64,000 nt of DNA. Source: Desertivirga xinjiangensis (GTDB taxonomy: Bacteria; Bacteroidota; Bacteroidia; Sphingobacteriales; Sphingobacteriaceae). Below, in pieces: positions 63,473 through 64,000 of the stretch. Under the pieces are notes generated by a model. The model saw only the letters and a list, made by a program, of their open reading frames with translations, had not been told where the DNA came from and searched no databases. Both the position numbers and the translations under genes were made by a program. Numbering within the stretch: position 1 is the first letter of the stretch; each line of letters starts with the position of its first letter. The stretch covers positions 992,001 through 1,056,000 of the forward strand of contig NZ_JAFMZP010000001.1 of NCBI RefSeq assembly GCF_024436435.1, read 5' to 3'.

Positions 63473-63742
63473 TAAGAAGAGTATTTAGTGTGAAGGATAA
63501 CGGGGGGATTTTACGGACGTTACAGGAGGCCCATATCATTGCGGCCGCAGCCATCAGGCTACTCACCAGTTTTCCAGAAGCATCTTTCAGCTTTTCAATG
63601 ACTGCTGTCTCGTCTTTTTCGTTCTTTCTGACGCGAAGGTTATGGTCACACAGGTGCGGCTTCAGTCCCTTTGCTCACCATCTGATTATCAAACATTTTA
63701 TTATTTTTGAGCGTACTTTTCAGAAATCGTAAAAACCTAAAC
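63473..63742. other. Non-coding gap with a possible broken minus-strand gene
   Basis: No intact gene is supported. On the minus strand, a short start (MVSKGTEAAPV then stop, around 63690) is followed in another frame by a gene-like stretch (RVRKNEKDETAVIEKLKDAS, then GKLVSSLMAAAAM). This may be a decayed small gene. An 87-codon plus-strand frame over the same bases looks random. Confidence 0.35.
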
Positions 63743-63946
63743 ATGAAACCAACCTTAGACTCCTTATTCCCTGGATTTGAGCATTCCTTTTCAGACTTAG
63801 CGAAGTACATCAAGGCAGGAAATATTTTTACTATCATGCTCCGCTCGGGCCAGATCGTTCATTTCACCCCCGAGGAAGAGGAATTATTTGAACGATGGCT
63901 TTCAGAGCATGGCGTTATTAATATAAAAAACCCTGTTATTGCTTAG
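63743..63946 (+). CDS. Small protein of unknown function
   Basis: ATG 63743 gives 67 residues: MKPTLDSLFPGFEHSFSDLA, then KYIKAGNIFTIMLRSGQIVH and FTPEEEELFERWLSEHGV. It is a soluble, compact, amphipathic protein with a beta-like centre and a helical, acidic end. I do not recognise it. An in-frame TTG at 63707 is a weaker start. The window ends 54 bases after its stop. Confidence 0.6.
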   Translation: MKPTLDSLFPGFEHSFSDLAKYIKAGNIFTIMLRSGQIVHFTPEEEELFERWLSEHGVINIKNPVIA

Positions 63947-64000
63947 CTTAACATCCGGTCAATCAGCGTTCATTTGATACATTATATACAGACTGCGCCC

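Noticed and set aside
63469-63732. 87-codon plus-strand open frame near the right end
   Set aside because: Overlaps the stop of the 192-residue gene, has no family likeness, and a minus-strand reading of the same bases looks more gene-like.

Overview
The window looks like chromosome of a Bacteroidota bacterium of the Sphingobacteriaceae (Pedobacter-like). The reasons are a SusC/SusD polysaccharide locus with a one-component hybrid two-component regulator, many promoters with the Bacteroidota -7 box TAnnTTTG and short leaders, an OstA/LptD-like protein beside Amidase_3 and MlaD proteins, and a full set of intact housekeeping genes. The family assignment is inference from gene content; no rRNA is present.

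Layout. (1) 1-15268 is a polysaccharide utilisation locus: the tail of a GH3 enzyme, a GH28-like beta-helix protein, SusC, SusD, a SusE-like lipoprotein, a DUF4832 lipoprotein, a strong terminator, a CE15-like esterase and a 1363-residue hybrid sensor/AraC regulator. A 15-bp direct repeat with a 21-bp period lies just upstream of the susC promoter and is a good candidate for the regulator's site. (2) 15317-21415 holds small or accessory genes: DUF1810, an AraC/GyrI regulator, an ABC-F ATPase with a long leader, a lipoprotein, a PAP2 phosphatase and an alpha/beta hydrolase. (3) 21882-45288 is mostly core: rpe, a TonB receptor, serC, serA, a beta-CASP nuclease, an ABC exporter, a SAM hydrolase, phoH, purC, a STAS protein, rnz, an MlaD protein, two tandem amidases, an LptD-like protein, cinA, a 2-oxoacid dehydrogenase E2, DUF3820 and mnmE. 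Degenerate palindromic repeats are scattered in the gaps. A roughly 70-bp tandem duplication has copied the promoter and first codons of the E2 gene. (4) 45207-53640 is an accessory region on the minus strand: two unknown proteins (one Imm26-like), a frameshifted gene, a methyltransferase, a DUF805-FAD oxidase fusion and a DegT aminotransferase.

(5) 53637-60529 is the most notable part, an RNA-repair/Ro ribonucleoprotein locus. A WYL regulator is divergent from rtcB. Next come a two-gene HTH-ImmA module on the other strand, a TROVE (Ro60/Rsr) gene and, directly behind it, a tight tandem array of four small structured RNAs that I interpret as Y RNAs. Each has a closing helix with a bulged U and an identical-spacing signature (TGYCGT, 10 nt, TACTTCG). 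Three carry a tRNA T-loop. One contains a full tRNA-like body in circularly permuted order, with the acceptor stem sealed by UUCG and the Y stem in place of the anticodon arm. rtcB and the TROVE gene share a nearly identical 26-bp element 11 bp upstream of the same TCTTTGTRTCA box, so they are probably co-regulated.

(6) 60580-64000 is accessory again: a Trp-rich repeat protein, a small membrane protein, a CHAP-type peptidase and a lipoprotein (both apparently frameshifted at A-runs), and two small unknown proteins.

All homology statements come from reading translated sequence. No database search or structure prediction was run.
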